The translations under genes and the position numbers were made by a program. This document shows, piece after piece, positions 34,946-44,844 of a DNA stretch of 64,000 bases. A model generated the notes under the pieces. The model was given only the letters and a program-made list of their open reading frames with translations. It was not told the origin of the DNA and ran no database searches. The number at the start of each line of letters is the position of its first letter. Positions within the stretch are counted from its first letter, which is position 1. Source of the DNA: Chlorohelix sp037138995 (lineage in GTDB: Bacteria; Chloroflexota; Chloroflexia; Chloroheliales; Chloroheliaceae); NCBI RefSeq assembly GCF_037138995.1, contig NZ_JBAXHI010000004.1:1-64000 (forward strand). The letters run 5' to 3'.

Positions 34946-36145
34946 ATGGACAAAGAGAAATTTCGAAAAATATTCTTGAATAAAGGGATGGCGCTGCTAT
35001 TCGCGCTGGTATTGGTATTAACAGTAATGTGGCGCATGGCAGATGCGGATGCACCAACATTGAGCCATCCTGCTCAGAAACAGGTAAAAGACATCCTTTA
35101 CTCCTTACAGGATAGCGAAGCAGAACGCGCCAGTGGGGCATATTTCCCCAGTCAGGGCGCATTTATTTCGCTTGATTTGATTCGGGGACCAAATTCGGTA
35201 AAAGGCAGGCAATCCTTTGAAGGTGTAAGGGATTGGGGTATCTACCTCCTGCAATATTTCGGGGGTAAATTAACAGCCGTTCCTACTAGCGAAAATATCG
35301 CAATATCAATTGACTTCTATGATTTTCCTATGCTAGTTTACCGGCAAATAGTCTTAATAAGCAAGGCTTCGGATATTAAAGACCCTTCCAAATACACAAT
35401 ATATCTGGACGGTAAGCCTTACAGTCAGGCAACCGGACAAAGCACACAAGCTGCTGCTCCGGCTAACAGCGCAACACAGGCTGCCACTACTGCTGCTGCT
35501 GCTGCAAAAAACACAACACAGACCGTAGCCCCTTCAAGCAGCGCTACTACTAACAAAGCAACAGCACAAGCCTCTGGTACTACCGCAGCGACTAATCAAA
35601 AAACCGGTCCGGTTAAAGTCCAATTGGATTTCACTGACCCACAGGCAGCCGCACAGCAATGGAAAGTAATCAACGGGCAGTGGAATTTTACAGGCGGTAG
35701 CTATGTACAAAGTGAGCTTGGTAAATTTGACCTTGTTAGTATGTTTACTACCCCATTGGCTGGAGATATAAGGATTCAGGCTGACCTTAAATATGCACAA
35801 GGAGACATGGGCGGAGGCTTGGTCTTTAATGCGCCAAAAGTGGATACAAAAAGCGGCGCCTATATGGTCAGCTTTACCGGCAAGGGTACCTACCTGCAAT
35901 GGGGCTATTACGATAATGCCGGATTGTACCAATATCAAGGCGGCGCATCTGTACAAAGTAGTCAAGATGGCAAAACTTATACCCTAGCAGTTAAAACTAC
36001 CGGCAACCTCTATGAGGTGAGCTTAAATGGGGTGACGCTAGGAAGCAAAATACCGATAAATGGAACTTTGGGTGGCTATGCAGGGCTGTTGGTTTCAACC
36101 TCTCAAGTCAATTTTGATAATGTTAAAGTGGAGAGTACGCAGTGA
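34946..36145 (+). CDS. membrane-anchored protein with C-terminal jelly-roll (DUF1080/LamG-like) domain
   Basis: 399 residues, family not recognised overall. An N-terminal anchor (MALLFALVLVLTVMW, about residues 13-28) is followed by a short domain (about 45-165, ending KYTIYLDGKPYSQATGQ). A Thr/Ala/Gln spacer follows (about 168-225). The C-terminal domain (about 228-399) has VQLDFTDPQAAAQQWKVING, GDMGGGLVFNAPKVD, YTLAVKTTGNLYEVSLNG and VNFDNVKVES, a concanavalin-like jelly-roll that commonly binds sugars. It lies between the CsaB fusion and a mannosyltransferase, overlapping the latter by four bases, so it is probably part of glycan handling at the surface. Confidence 0.65.
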   Translation: MDKEKFRKIFLNKGMALLFALVLVLTVMWRMADADAPTLSHPAQKQVKDILYSLQDSEAERASGAYFPSQGAFISLDLIRGPNSVKGRQSFEGVRDWGIYLLQYFGGKLTAVPTSENIAISIDFYDFPMLVYRQIVLISKASDIKDPSKYTIYLDGKPYSQATGQSTQAAAPANSATQAATTAAAAAKNTTQTVAPSSSATTNKATAQASGTTAATNQKTGPVKVQLDFTDPQAAAQQWKVINGQWNFTGGSYVQSELGKFDLVSMFTTPLAGDIRIQADLKYAQGDMGGGLVFNAPKVDTKSGAYMVSFTGKGTYLQWGYYDNAGLYQYQGGASVQSSQDGKTYTLAVKTTGNLYEVSLNGVTLGSKIPINGTLGGYAGLLVSTSQVNFDNVKVESTQ

Positions 36146-37422
36146 TAACCGATGTACGCAACTTTAAACCTGACGTTGCGAAGCCGCGCCGCACACACCT
36201 GAAAGTGTTGGGGCTAAATATAGAACTTAAAACTCTGAAAGTCGTTTTGCTCACTTTTGTGATAACACGACTGATGATTTTCTTTATTATTTTGTTATCT
36301 TCAACTACTATCCCGATGCGGTTGGGCGCATACCTGTACTCAAATCCGGACAATTTGGTTATGGACGGTCTGGTAAGAGATGATAGCTGGTGGTACCATA
36401 ATATTGCTACGCGCGGCTACAATATGGGCAATATTCAGACCGGGGCGCAGGGCAATACAGCTTTCTTTCCGGTTTATCCATTGTTGGTAAAGACTGTTAG
36501 CGCATTGGTCGGTGATGTTTTTTTTGCCGGAATACTCGTTTCTAATGTTGCTTTCCTGTTTGCTTTAGTATATATGTACCGCTTGGCGCGGCGCGAATTT
36601 GATGATGAGACCGCAGCGCGAGCAGTTTTTTACTTTGCGGCTGCGCCCACCGCTGTTTTCTTCTCCGCAATGTACACCGAGAGCGTTTTTATGCTCGCCA
36701 TTCTCGCCACTTTCTACTATACCCGTGAGGGTCAATGGGATAAAGCAGCAATTGCGGGAGCGGTGGCGTCCGGCACACGCAATACGGGGGTAATAATTGC
36801 GCTCTCGGTTGCGTTGGAAGGGTTGTATCAGGCGGGATTTCGCTTTAAACCTCCACGTTGGAAACGCGCTGCTTTGAAACGACATTTTTTTGCTCAAGTA
36901 AAAATTGTGCCAAAAGCGTGGCGGAGCTTTCTGGCAGCCGCATTTGTACCTGTCGGATTGATAGGCTATATGGCTTATCTGGCAAATGCCTTTGGCGACC
37001 CGTTAGGCTTTATCCATGTGCAAGCTACGTGGGGGCGTGAAGTTTCAGGGGCAGGCTTCACCAAGATTATAAGCGATACAATAACCCATCTGAATATCGG
37101 CAAAAATTTTATGGCAGGGCAATTTGATACTGGCACCCTGCTTAACTTGCTTTCTACGCTGGGCTTTGGGGTTTTAGTAATTATTACACTGTTCAAATTG
37201 CGCCCAACTTTTTCAATATATGCGTTGCTCACCTTCCTTGTACCGCTCAGCACCGGGTCAGTTGGTAGCATGACACGCTATATTCTAATGCTGATTCCCT
37301 GTTTCCTGCTGCTGGCGAAATGGGGCAAGAATCCCATGATTGATAAAATTGTTATGGTGATTTTCGTGCCGATGATGGGTTATATGTCCATAATTATGTC
37401 GCATTGGTATTTTGCAGGTTAG
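36142..37422 (+). CDS. PIG-V-like membrane mannosyltransferase
   Basis: 426 residues with about nine membrane spans. The layout fits the GT-C PIG-V/Gpi18-like group: the first external loop has DGLVRDDSWWYHNIATRGY with acidic residues next to the first span. Then come NTAFFPVYPLLVK, FYFAAAPTAVFFSAMYTESV and AIAGAVASGTRNTGVIIAL. Such enzymes transfer mannose (or another sugar) from a polyprenyl-phosphate donor. The GTG start at 36142 overlaps the previous stop as GTGA, a sign of translational coupling. It ends the 31.7-37.4 kb set; no terminator was seen behind it. Confidence 0.75.
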   Translation: MITDVRNFKPDVAKPRRTHLKVLGLNIELKTLKVVLLTFVITRLMIFFIILLSSTTIPMRLGAYLYSNPDNLVMDGLVRDDSWWYHNIATRGYNMGNIQTGAQGNTAFFPVYPLLVKTVSALVGDVFFAGILVSNVAFLFALVYMYRLARREFDDETAARAVFYFAAAPTAVFFSAMYTESVFMLAILATFYYTREGQWDKAAIAGAVASGTRNTGVIIALSVALEGLYQAGFRFKPPRWKRAALKRHFFAQVKIVPKAWRSFLAAAFVPVGLIGYMAYLANAFGDPLGFIHVQATWGREVSGAGFTKIISDTITHLNIGKNFMAGQFDTGTLLNLLSTLGFGVLVIITLFKLRPTFSIYALLTFLVPLSTGSVGSMTRYILMLIPCFLLLAKWGKNPMIDKIVMVIFVPMMGYMSIIMSHWYFAG

Positions 37423-37554
37423 AAAAACGAGAGCAGGCGTTTGCCCATTCTTATTTAAGGCGATAACCTGCGGCACTCGCCGGAGAGAAGGGGGAGTTCA
37501 AGGGGACACCCCATTTTCGACTATGCAAAAGCCCTGAATTTCCAACGGTAGCAG

Positions 37555-37583
37555 TTTCTTTTATTATTCATCTCCTATATAAT
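37555..37583 (+). promoter_or_regulatory. candidate promoter of lon
   Basis: TTTCTT (37555-37560), 17 bases, then a perfect TATAAT (37578-37583), about 105 bases ahead of the lon start. The -35 matches consensus poorly. The same TTTCTT-17-TATAAT arrangement appears before the convergent histidine kinase. Confidence 0.4.
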
Positions 37584-37687
37584 ATTCTATGGATGAAACA
37601 ATAAGTTGTAAGAAACGTTAGAACACCCTTACGCGATTACATATGCGCTTGCACTCGGTGAGAATTTGCGGCGCAAGAGGTAAAAAA

Positions 37688-40294
37688 ATGAGTGATATTG
37701 ACAAAGGGGAAACGCCTTTTACTGAGGAAGAGCCTCAGAAAGAATCCAAAAAAGAAAATGAATTCCCCTTTATTCCCTTAAAAAATGTGGTAGTATTCCC
37801 CGGTGTACCGGTAAAACTGGTTATAGGTTCGCGCAGTATGATAGCGTTGGAAGAGGCGCAACAGCATTATGGGGGCAGAATTGTGGTGGCGGCACAACGC
37901 GAAAAGCCCGCTACCAATGACCTTGAGCCTCCCGTTCCGGCTAATTATCGTAACGAACTGTATCATGTCGGGACGTTGGTGACTATAACCAGCGTGCAGC
38001 GTCCTACCGAATCGGGCGGCACTACTGAAATCGGCGTGGAAGGGATAAACCGGGTAAAAATTACCCGCTTCTTATCTCTCAACGCTCATCCAAACCGAGT
38101 ACAATTGGTAGAAGCCGTAAATCTGCCAGAGATAAATACACCCTACTCGCCCCAGATTGAAAGCATGATGCGCCATGCCAAGGAACTATTCAGCCAACTC
38201 GCCGGGTTGACCAACCGTATTAGCCCCGAATCGTTGGAATACGCCTCCACTATTCGCTCTTCTGGCTATCTAGCCGATTACATCGCTGCCCATTTACCAA
38301 AAGCCTCCACCGAACGCATTGTGCCGGAAAAGCAACCGATTCTGGAAGAAGTGGATGTAGAAGCGCGGCTCAACAGCATATGTGTGATACTCGCTACCGA
38401 GATTGAATTGTTGGAGTTGGACGGGCGTATTCGTAACAAAGTACGACAGCAGATTGATAAGAACCAGCGCGAGTTTTATCTACGCGAGCAGCTAAAAGCC
38501 ATCCACGATGAGCTATCGGGCGAGTCCGGAAACGAAATTCTAGAAATACGCAAAAAGATTGAAGAAAAGAATCTTCCGCCCGATGTCACCGATAAAATGT
38601 TGAAAGAGCTAAATCGGCTTGAGCGTATGAGTAGCGTTTCGCCCGAAAGCAACGTAGTACGTACCTATCTGGATTGGGTATTGGCGCTGCCTTGGAACGA
38701 GTCAACCGAAGATAATCTCGATGTAGCACATGCTGCATCTGTGCTGGATGCTGACCACTACGGGTTGGAAAAAGTTAAAGACCGCATCCTCGAATTTCTG
38801 GCAGTGCGACAATTGACTGCTAAGGCGGAGAAACGGATGAAGGGACCAATTCTGTGCCTTGCGGGTCCTCCCGGTGTGGGCAAAACCAGTTTAGGGCATA
38901 GCATTGCAAGCGCTATGGGGCGTAAGTTTGTACGCATCAGTTTGGGTGGTGTGCGTGACGAAGCAGAAATTAGAGGGCATCGCCGCACCTATGTGGGCGC
39001 CTTACCCGGTCGCCTGATTGCTGCACTCAAGCAAGCCGGAACGCGCAACCCGGTTATGCTATTGGACGAAGTGGACAAGATGAGCAGCGATTTTAAGGGC
39101 GACCCTACCGCTGCCCTGCTAGAAGTGCTTGACCCGGAGCAGAACGGTACTTTTGTTGATCACTACATAGACCTGCCATTCGACCTTTCCGAAGTTCTGT
39201 TCATTACCACCGCCAACTACGTGCCGAATATTCCACGCCCGCTGCTGGATCGCATGGAATTAATTGAAATCGGTGGCTATACCGAAGAAGAGAAATTGCA
39301 AATCGGGCGGCGTTTTTTGCTTACCAAACAACTGGAAGCCCATGCGCTCGAATCCGGCACGCTGCAAGTACCAGAGAAAATGATGCGTACTATCATTCGC
39401 AACTATACGCGGGAAGCAGGCGTACGCAACCTTGAACGTCGCCTTGCTACGGTGTGTCGCAAAACCGCACGCCTGCTGGTGGAGGGCAAAGTCAAGCGGT
39501 TGGCGCTTAGCCCGTATTATCTTGAGCAATTTTTGGGTATCCCTTATTTCGCTATGACCCCCGAAGTAGGGCATAACCAAATCGGTATAGCTTTAGGCTT
39601 AGGCGTAACCGGACATGGCGGGGAAATTCTGCCGGTGGAAGTGGTCACTATGCCGGGTCGCGGCAACCTGATTGTCACCGGACGATTAGGCGAGGTGATG
39701 CAGGAATCGGCGAAAGCCGCGTTGAGCTATGCTAAGAGTCGCAGCCATGAATTGGGTATAGACGTGGCGGCTCTGGAAAAGCTCGATTTGCATATCCACT
39801 TGCCAGAAGGCGCAACCCCTAAAGATGGACCAAGTGCGGGTATTACCATCGCTGTTGCGCTTATTTCCGCGCTCAGTCATCGCCGGGTACGCACCGATAC
39901 CGCAATGACCGGGGAAATTACTTTGCGCGGGCGTGTGTTACCCATTGGCGGTTTGAAAGACAAATCGCTGGCGGCGCATCGTGCCGGTATAAAACGCATT
40001 ATCACCTCTGCCGCTAACAGGCGCGATATGCCGGAATTGCCGAAAATCGTGCTTAAAGAATTGGAGTGGCTCTGGGTTGATAGTATGGATGAAGTAATGC
40101 GCGAAGTGTTTGTCACAGAGGATATACCGCCCGCTCTTATTGATAAGGTTGAAGAGAGTTTGCCGATGGCGACAGCAGAACCCACCGCGCCCCATCAAAA
40201 TTCAAAGGGTTCTAAAGCTCCCATTAATACTGAGTTGCCGGAACAAATATTGCCGACACAAGAGCCTCCTATCGCTAACAGCGAAGGGAATTAA
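37688..40294 (+). CDS. lon: ATP-dependent Lon protease
   Basis: Cytosolic ATP-driven serine protease for damaged and regulatory proteins. ATG 37688 (MSDIDKGE) is used because AGAGGT precedes it; ATG 37643 has no ribosome site. About 868 residues. N-terminal substrate domain from FPFIPLKNVVVFPGVPVKLV. AAA module: Walker A GPPGVGKTSLGHSI, SLGGVRDEAEIRGHRRTYVG, Walker B MLLDEVDKM. Protease domain: Ser716 in DGPSAGIT and Lys759 in GLKDKSLAAHRAG, 43 residues apart as in known Lon enzymes. The last ~50 residues are a disordered Pro/Ser-rich tail not usual in LonA. It converges on the histidine kinase gene with a shared terminator. Confidence 0.96.
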   Translation: MSDIDKGETPFTEEEPQKESKKENEFPFIPLKNVVVFPGVPVKLVIGSRSMIALEEAQQHYGGRIVVAAQREKPATNDLEPPVPANYRNELYHVGTLVTITSVQRPTESGGTTEIGVEGINRVKITRFLSLNAHPNRVQLVEAVNLPEINTPYSPQIESMMRHAKELFSQLAGLTNRISPESLEYASTIRSSGYLADYIAAHLPKASTERIVPEKQPILEEVDVEARLNSICVILATEIELLELDGRIRNKVRQQIDKNQREFYLREQLKAIHDELSGESGNEILEIRKKIEEKNLPPDVTDKMLKELNRLERMSSVSPESNVVRTYLDWVLALPWNESTEDNLDVAHAASVLDADHYGLEKVKDRILEFLAVRQLTAKAEKRMKGPILCLAGPPGVGKTSLGHSIASAMGRKFVRISLGGVRDEAEIRGHRRTYVGALPGRLIAALKQAGTRNPVMLLDEVDKMSSDFKGDPTAALLEVLDPEQNGTFVDHYIDLPFDLSEVLFITTANYVPNIPRPLLDRMELIEIGGYTEEEKLQIGRRFLLTKQLEAHALESGTLQVPEKMMRTIIRNYTREAGVRNLERRLATVCRKTARLLVEGKVKRLALSPYYLEQFLGIPYFAMTPEVGHNQIGIALGLGVTGHGGEILPVEVVTMPGRGNLIVTGRLGEVMQESAKAALSYAKSRSHELGIDVAALEKLDLHIHLPEGATPKDGPSAGITIAVALISALSHRRVRTDTAMTGEITLRGRVLPIGGLKDKSLAAHRAGIKRIITSAANRRDMPELPKIVLKELEWLWVDSMDEVMREVFVTEDIPPALIDKVEESLPMATAEPTAPHQNSKGSKAPINTELPEQILPTQEPPIANSEGN

Positions 40295-40334
40295 CCAATC
40301 GGGGAAAACCGAAGGTAGTCTGGCGGATAAAAAG

Positions 40335-40380
40335 AGCGGTTCGTAACCCCCACTACTGGGTGCATGCGAACCGCTTTTTT
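40335..40380. terminator. bidirectional terminator between lon and the histidine kinase
   Basis: AGCGGTTCG (40335-40343) pairs with CGAACCGCT (40367-40375). T-rich sequence follows on the plus strand (TTTTTT), and on the minus strand the stem is followed by CTTTTTATCC. The inner loop can pair further (ACCC/GGGT). It serves both convergent genes. Confidence 0.85.
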
Positions 40381-40383
40381 TAA

Positions 40384-43300
40384 TTATTTTTTGTCAAGCA
40401 CTTCCCGTACTCTATTTAATAAAACCGTTGGGGTGAAGGGCTTCTGGATAAATTCGGCTTTACCATTAGTAGTAACCTGTTCTACCAAATCGCTACTATA
40501 ACCGGACATCAACATTAACTTTATTTTCGGGAAATATTTATGCAAATAGTCAATCAGTTCTAGTCCGCCCATTTCGGGCATCACCACATCGCTGATTAGT
40601 AAGTGGATTTCTTCTTTGTATTGGCGGCAAATTTCCAGCGCTTCCTTGCCATTAGCGGCTTCCAACACTTTAAATCCTTTTTTACTCAGAATTGTACGCC
40701 CCAATCGCCGCACCAATTCCTCATCTTCTACTAACAAGATGGTTTCCGAACCGGATTTTGACGATACTACTTCGTGCTGCACTGGTTCATGTTTCTCGTT
40801 GCTTTCGAAACGCGGCAAATAAATCCGGAAAGTAGTGCCAACCCCAATCTGACTATCTACCAGAATCATACCCTCACTTTGTCGGATAATGCCGTACACC
40901 GTAGCCAGTCCCAAGCCTGTGCCTTTGCCGAGTTCTTTGGTGGTAAAGAAAGGTTCAAATATATGGCTTAGAACCGCCTCATCCATTCCATACCCATTAT
41001 CGCTGACGGTAATCAGCACATAAGGTCCCTGCTTCAATTCGCTATGAAGCTTTGCCATAGCCTCATCAACCTCGATATTGTTAGTTTCTAGCTCTACTTT
41101 GCCGCCATTTGGCATTGCATCTTTAGCATTGATTACCAAATTCAGAATAACCTGTTCTATTTGAACGGGGTCAGCTTTTATTTTACCCAAATCCGGGGCA
41201 AGCTTCTCGATTAGAATAATATCTTCTCCAATCAAGCGCTTTAACATACGACCCATTTCTTGAATTCTATAATTCAGATCCATTAATTTGGGCTGGAGCA
41301 TTTGGCGACGGCTGAAAGCCAATAACTGCCGGGTTAGGGAAGCCGCTCTATTTGCGGCAGTTTCGATTTCGAGCAGACTGACACGACTAGGGTCGGTCTC
41401 AGGCATATCAAAACTCAACAGATTTGCGTAACCGATGATAGCAGTTAGGATATTATTAAAGTCATGGGCAATTCCCCCTGCCAACCGCCCCACCGACTCC
41501 AGTTTTTGCGCCTGAAACAGTTGTTCCTGGCTCTTTACAAGCGCATCTTGGGCATCTCTCAAGCTGGTTATATCACGGGAGATAGTAAGCACCGACTCAA
41601 TTTCGCCCGTTTCGCTATATTCTGGGACAATCCGCGCTTGGTAATATACTTCGCCTTTGGTAGGAGAAGGATAGGAAAATTCTACGGTGCCTTCTCTGCC
41701 GGTTTCGAGGAGGGTTATAATGGCATTGTAAATTTTTTCTTTATCTTTCGGGCTAAAAGCCTGTTCTGCAATGGCAGTGCCGATTAGCGTTTCAGCCGGG
41801 CGATTTATAATCTGCGCCATTGGCGGATTCGCGTAGAGAAACAAGCCCTGTTTATCCAAACGGCTTATTATATCGGGCGAATTTTCGACTAGAGCTTTGA
41901 ATTCCTGTTCACGCTTGCGTAGAGCTTGCTCTGCTTTCTTCCGCTCGGTAATATCATGGGCAGAACGCAGCACATAGCGGCAATTACCGCCCTCATCTAT
42001 CACTGGCGTGAGAGTAGCTTCCCCATAAAAAGTTTGTCCTGCTGGTTTGATTTTGTATTCGTATTGATAGGGCTGGCGCAATTCTATTGCTCTTCGATAA
42101 TGCGCCAACTCTTTTTCAATATATTCCTCATCGAAACCGGAAATATAGTGCAGAAATCTCCAATCTTTGCCGACAACATCCGCTAAGGTCACGTCAGGTT
42201 GAAACCTGTTAATAACCCTAAACATGCTTTCGTTAAGGGTAACAAGCACCCTCGGAATCCCCTCCTTAACTTCATACAAGGTAATCATATCCGAAGTATT
42301 GTTAAAGGTTAGGGACATGCGCTGTTCACTCTCGCGCAATGCCTCCTCTGCCAGTTTGCGTTCGGTAATATCCTCGAAAGTGGCATACACCCTATACGGC
42401 TTTGCTTCACCCTCACGGAATTGTGGCACAGCGTTAATATTAATCCAGACAGGGCTGTTTATGGCAGAGTTGAAAACCCCCATCACGACATTTCTCACTT
42501 CTTGCCCAGTTTCCAACGCCTGCATGCTGGGGTGTGTTTCACCGGGAAAGGGCGAGCCATCTTCATGTATAGAACGCCAGCTTGGGTCAATCGAGGTTCG
42601 CCCTTGCATTTGCGCCAACGATAGCCCTAAAATCCTCTCGGCAGCAGGGTTAGCGTCAGTTATCAGCCCGTTTGCATCTTGATAAACTACGCCCAGCGTC
42701 ATAGTATCAAACAGGTTGCGAAAACGCTTCTCACTTTCGCGCAAAGCTGTTTCGGCGTTTATCTGCTCACTGATGTCGCGGGCAGCCACCACAAATACTA
42801 TTTTGCCTTGCCATTCAGAGGTTCGCATTGATAGTTCGGTGGGAAAAATCGTGCCATTCTTACGGCGATGGTAGCGCAGAGGTATAACCGAGCTTCCGAT
42901 AACCGGGTTATCGGTTAATCGCTTTGTTTCTTCAGACTGTGCGGATATATCAGTATTGCGTAAGGTTAAAAATTCTTCTTTGGTGTAGCCGTAAATTTCG
43001 GTAGCGGCAGTATTGGCATCCAGAATTAATCCGGTAGCCTGCTCTATCAGGAAGACAGCTTCCTTTTCCAGCTCAAAAATCTGCCGATATTTATTCTCAC
43101 TCTCGTACAGAGCGAATTCTGCTTGCTTATACTCGGTAACGTCAATTGCCACACCTACCGCACCCTTGATGTTTCCAGCCTCATCCTTTAGAACGTTACT
43201 GTGAAAATCGTACCAACTGTTCCCCATCTTGACGGTTTCTTTAATCTCTTCCTTCAAGAATCGCGCAGTGATATTATTTACCAGCGCCTTTTCGGTATCA

Positions 43301-43587
43301 TCATGTATCGTGTGAAGCCAATTGCCTTTTAGCTGTTCAGGTGTAAGGCTAAGCCGTTCCAACCCCTTGCCCTCTGAGAACGAAACTGCACCATTTTGGT
43401 CAAGGGCAAAGACAAATACAGGCAGGCTATTGATGATGGTATTCAAGAATTGGTTGGATTGCTGGAGTTCTGCTTCGCGTGAATGCAAATCGCTTTCGGA
43501 TTGTTCCAGTTCAGCTACTCTGGCACGTAGGCGTTCTAATTCTTCCTCGTGCTGGTTCCTATTATGATTTGTGGCGCTGTGCTGCAT
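40384..43587 (-). CDS. five-PAS hybrid sensor histidine kinase with C-terminal receiver
   Basis: 1067 residues with no membrane span, so a cytosolic sensor. A coiled-coil (about 8-45) precedes five PAS domains at about 45-155, 163-280, 286-412, 424-555 and 566-685. All but the last PAS module end in the PAC-type 'D-I/V-T/S-E-x-K/I' junctions. HisKA follows with the phospho-acceptor His708 in GGIAHDFNNILTAIIGYANL. HATPase_c follows with NLVINAKDAMP, VSDNGYGM and GKGTGLGLATVYGI. A receiver domain (about 945-1062) carries Asp1000 in LLISDVVMPEMGG and a conserved Lys in FIQKPFTP. The NtrB-like HDFNN box is common in such hybrids. No separate response regulator gene is nearby, so phosphate probably passes on to an unlinked partner. 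Confidence 0.92.
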   Translation of the reverse strand: MQHSATNHNRNQHEEELERLRARVAELEQSESDLHSREAELQQSNQFLNTIINSLPVFVFALDQNGAVSFSEGKGLERLSLTPEQLKGNWLHTIHDDTEKALVNNITARFLKEEIKETVKMGNSWYDFHSNVLKDEAGNIKGAVGVAIDVTEYKQAEFALYESENKYRQIFELEKEAVFLIEQATGLILDANTAATEIYGYTKEEFLTLRNTDISAQSEETKRLTDNPVIGSSVIPLRYHRRKNGTIFPTELSMRTSEWQGKIVFVVAARDISEQINAETALRESEKRFRNLFDTMTLGVVYQDANGLITDANPAAERILGLSLAQMQGRTSIDPSWRSIHEDGSPFPGETHPSMQALETGQEVRNVVMGVFNSAINSPVWININAVPQFREGEAKPYRVYATFEDITERKLAEEALRESEQRMSLTFNNTSDMITLYEVKEGIPRVLVTLNESMFRVINRFQPDVTLADVVGKDWRFLHYISGFDEEYIEKELAHYRRAIELRQPYQYEYKIKPAGQTFYGEATLTPVIDEGGNCRYVLRSAHDITERKKAEQALRKREQEFKALVENSPDIISRLDKQGLFLYANPPMAQIINRPAETLIGTAIAEQAFSPKDKEKIYNAIITLLETGREGTVEFSYPSPTKGEVYYQARIVPEYSETGEIESVLTISRDITSLRDAQDALVKSQEQLFQAQKLESVGRLAGGIAHDFNNILTAIIGYANLLSFDMPETDPSRVSLLEIETAANRAASLTRQLLAFSRRQMLQPKLMDLNYRIQEMGRMLKRLIGEDIILIEKLAPDLGKIKADPVQIEQVILNLVINAKDAMPNGGKVELETNNIEVDEAMAKLHSELKQGPYVLITVSDNGYGMDEAVLSHIFEPFFTTKELGKGTGLGLATVYGIIRQSEGMILVDSQIGVGTTFRIYLPRFESNEKHEPVQHEVVSSKSGSETILLVEDEELVRRLGRTILSKKGFKVLEAANGKEALEICRQYKEEIHLLISDVVMPEMGGLELIDYLHKYFPKIKLMLMSGYSSDLVEQVTTNGKAEFIQKPFTPTVLLNRVREVLDKK

Positions 43588-43916
43588 ACTGTCGCTTTCG
43601 ATTTTATTTATATTGGTTAGGATGGTTTCTGTAATTAATTTGGGAATAAAACAAAGCCTATCAAAGAATCTGGTTTCCTAATGTAAGCATTTCCCAAACA
43701 GCTAGATAACATTTAGATATTTGCCTAAATATATTAGGTTTTATTTATATAAAGTTATTATAGCAAATTAGAAATCTTAAAGAAAGGTTTTTGAACACTT
43801 TTTAACTCCAATAAATTTTATAGGGAAATTTGCAAATTCGGAAAAGGGGTAGCAGGAGGTCGGTGTCCTAAAAATGTTTCTTTTATATCTCCACGCAACT
43901 ACGTTAAACAAATCGC
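43588..43916. other. intergenic region with promoter and palindrome before the histidine kinase (329 bases)
   Basis: AT-rich. On the minus strand TTTCTT (43785-43780), 17 bases, then TATAAT (43762-43757) forms a candidate promoter for the kinase. Just downstream, at about +12 to +26 of the expected transcript, lies the palindrome CCTAA-ATATA-TTAGG (43724-43738). No ORF or RNA gene was seen. Confidence 0.4.
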
Positions 43917-44837
43917 TTATTTCAAGCGATTCAACGATTCAACGATTCCATCAATTTCACTTGCGGCGGAGGAGTTCACCGATAATAAAGGCGGGCGTAC
44001 TGCGCCACCGTACATGCCGAGTTTATCCATCGCGTATTTCAAGCCCGCGACTCCGAAACGGGTTGTGACTGCTGCGTTGGGAGCAAGTATCTGCAATTGT
44101 AATTGCTGCGCTTCTACCAGATGACCGTTCCGAAAGTAATTATAAATATCGAGGCATTGTTGAGGCGCAATATTTGCTAACGCTGCCACGCCACCCACAC
44201 CACCTACCGCCAGCGTTGGCAATAGGAACGAAGCAGACCCCGCCAGTATCGCAAAATCTAGCTCGCGCTCCTCTACACCTTGCACTAACTCGCTGATTTT
44301 TACCAGATTTCCCGAACTTTCCTTCAAGCCGATAATATTAGGGTGGGCGGCAAGTTTGAGAATGGTTTCCACGCTCATGTCAATTCCGGCATAAGCGGGC
44401 ATGTTATAAAGTATCACTGGGATGGGCGAAGCATCGGCAACGGCGGTAAAATGCGCTACCATAGCATCCCCGGTCATAGCATTTTTATAGTAACCGGGCG
44501 TAATAACTATTGCGGCATCTGCCCCGTTTTCCGCCGCCGCGCGGGTTAGGCGAATAGTAGCGCGGGTGGATTCCGCGCCTGTTCCGGCGACCAACAGCTT
44601 ATCCGATGGTATAGATTTTCGCGCTGTTGCAATTGCTGCCAGCTTTTCAGATTCTTCTAAATATACATATTCGCCGTTACTGCCTAGAATCACAAATCCG
44701 GTCAACCCAAAGCGGCTCAGGGTTTCGAGGTTTTCACGCAAGCATTCTACTGCTAGTTCACCCTGTGCATCGAAAGGGGTAGGTAGGGGCGGCATTACTC
44801 CGGCTAAATTGGCAGGAGTGATTTTCTTTCCAGTCAT
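43917..44837 (-). CDS. dihydrodipicolinate synthase family aldolase/lyase
   Basis: A 306-residue class I aldolase with a TIM barrel. The Schiff-base Lys172 lies in IIGLKESSGN and the catalytic Tyr in ILYNMPAYAGIDM. GVMPPLPTPFDAQGELAVEC at the N-terminus and FVILGSNGEYVYLEESEKLA replace the DapA-type 'GTTGE' loop. That, together with the lack of lysine-pathway neighbours, argues against true DapA; 4-hydroxy-2-oxoglutarate aldolase-like or other sugar-acid lyase activity is more likely. The substrate is not determined. AGGAG lies upstream of ATG 44837, overlapping the end of the preceding cupin gene, so the two are coupled. Confidence 0.75.
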   Translation of the reverse strand: MTGKKITPANLAGVMPPLPTPFDAQGELAVECLRENLETLSRFGLTGFVILGSNGEYVYLEESEKLAAIATARKSIPSDKLLVAGTGAESTRATIRLTRAAAENGADAAIVITPGYYKNAMTGDAMVAHFTAVADASPIPVILYNMPAYAGIDMSVETILKLAAHPNIIGLKESSGNLVKISELVQGVEERELDFAILAGSASFLLPTLAVGGVGGVAALANIAPQQCLDIYNYFRNGHLVEAQQLQLQILAPNAAVTTRFGVAGLKYAMDKLGMYGGAVRPPLLSVNSSAASEIDGIVESLNRLK

Positions 44838-44844
44838 TTATTTT

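Noticed and set aside
43917..44837. dapA for lysine synthesis
   Set aside because: The GTTGE-type loop is replaced by GSNGE, and no lysine pathway genes are adjacent; a cupin is coupled instead.
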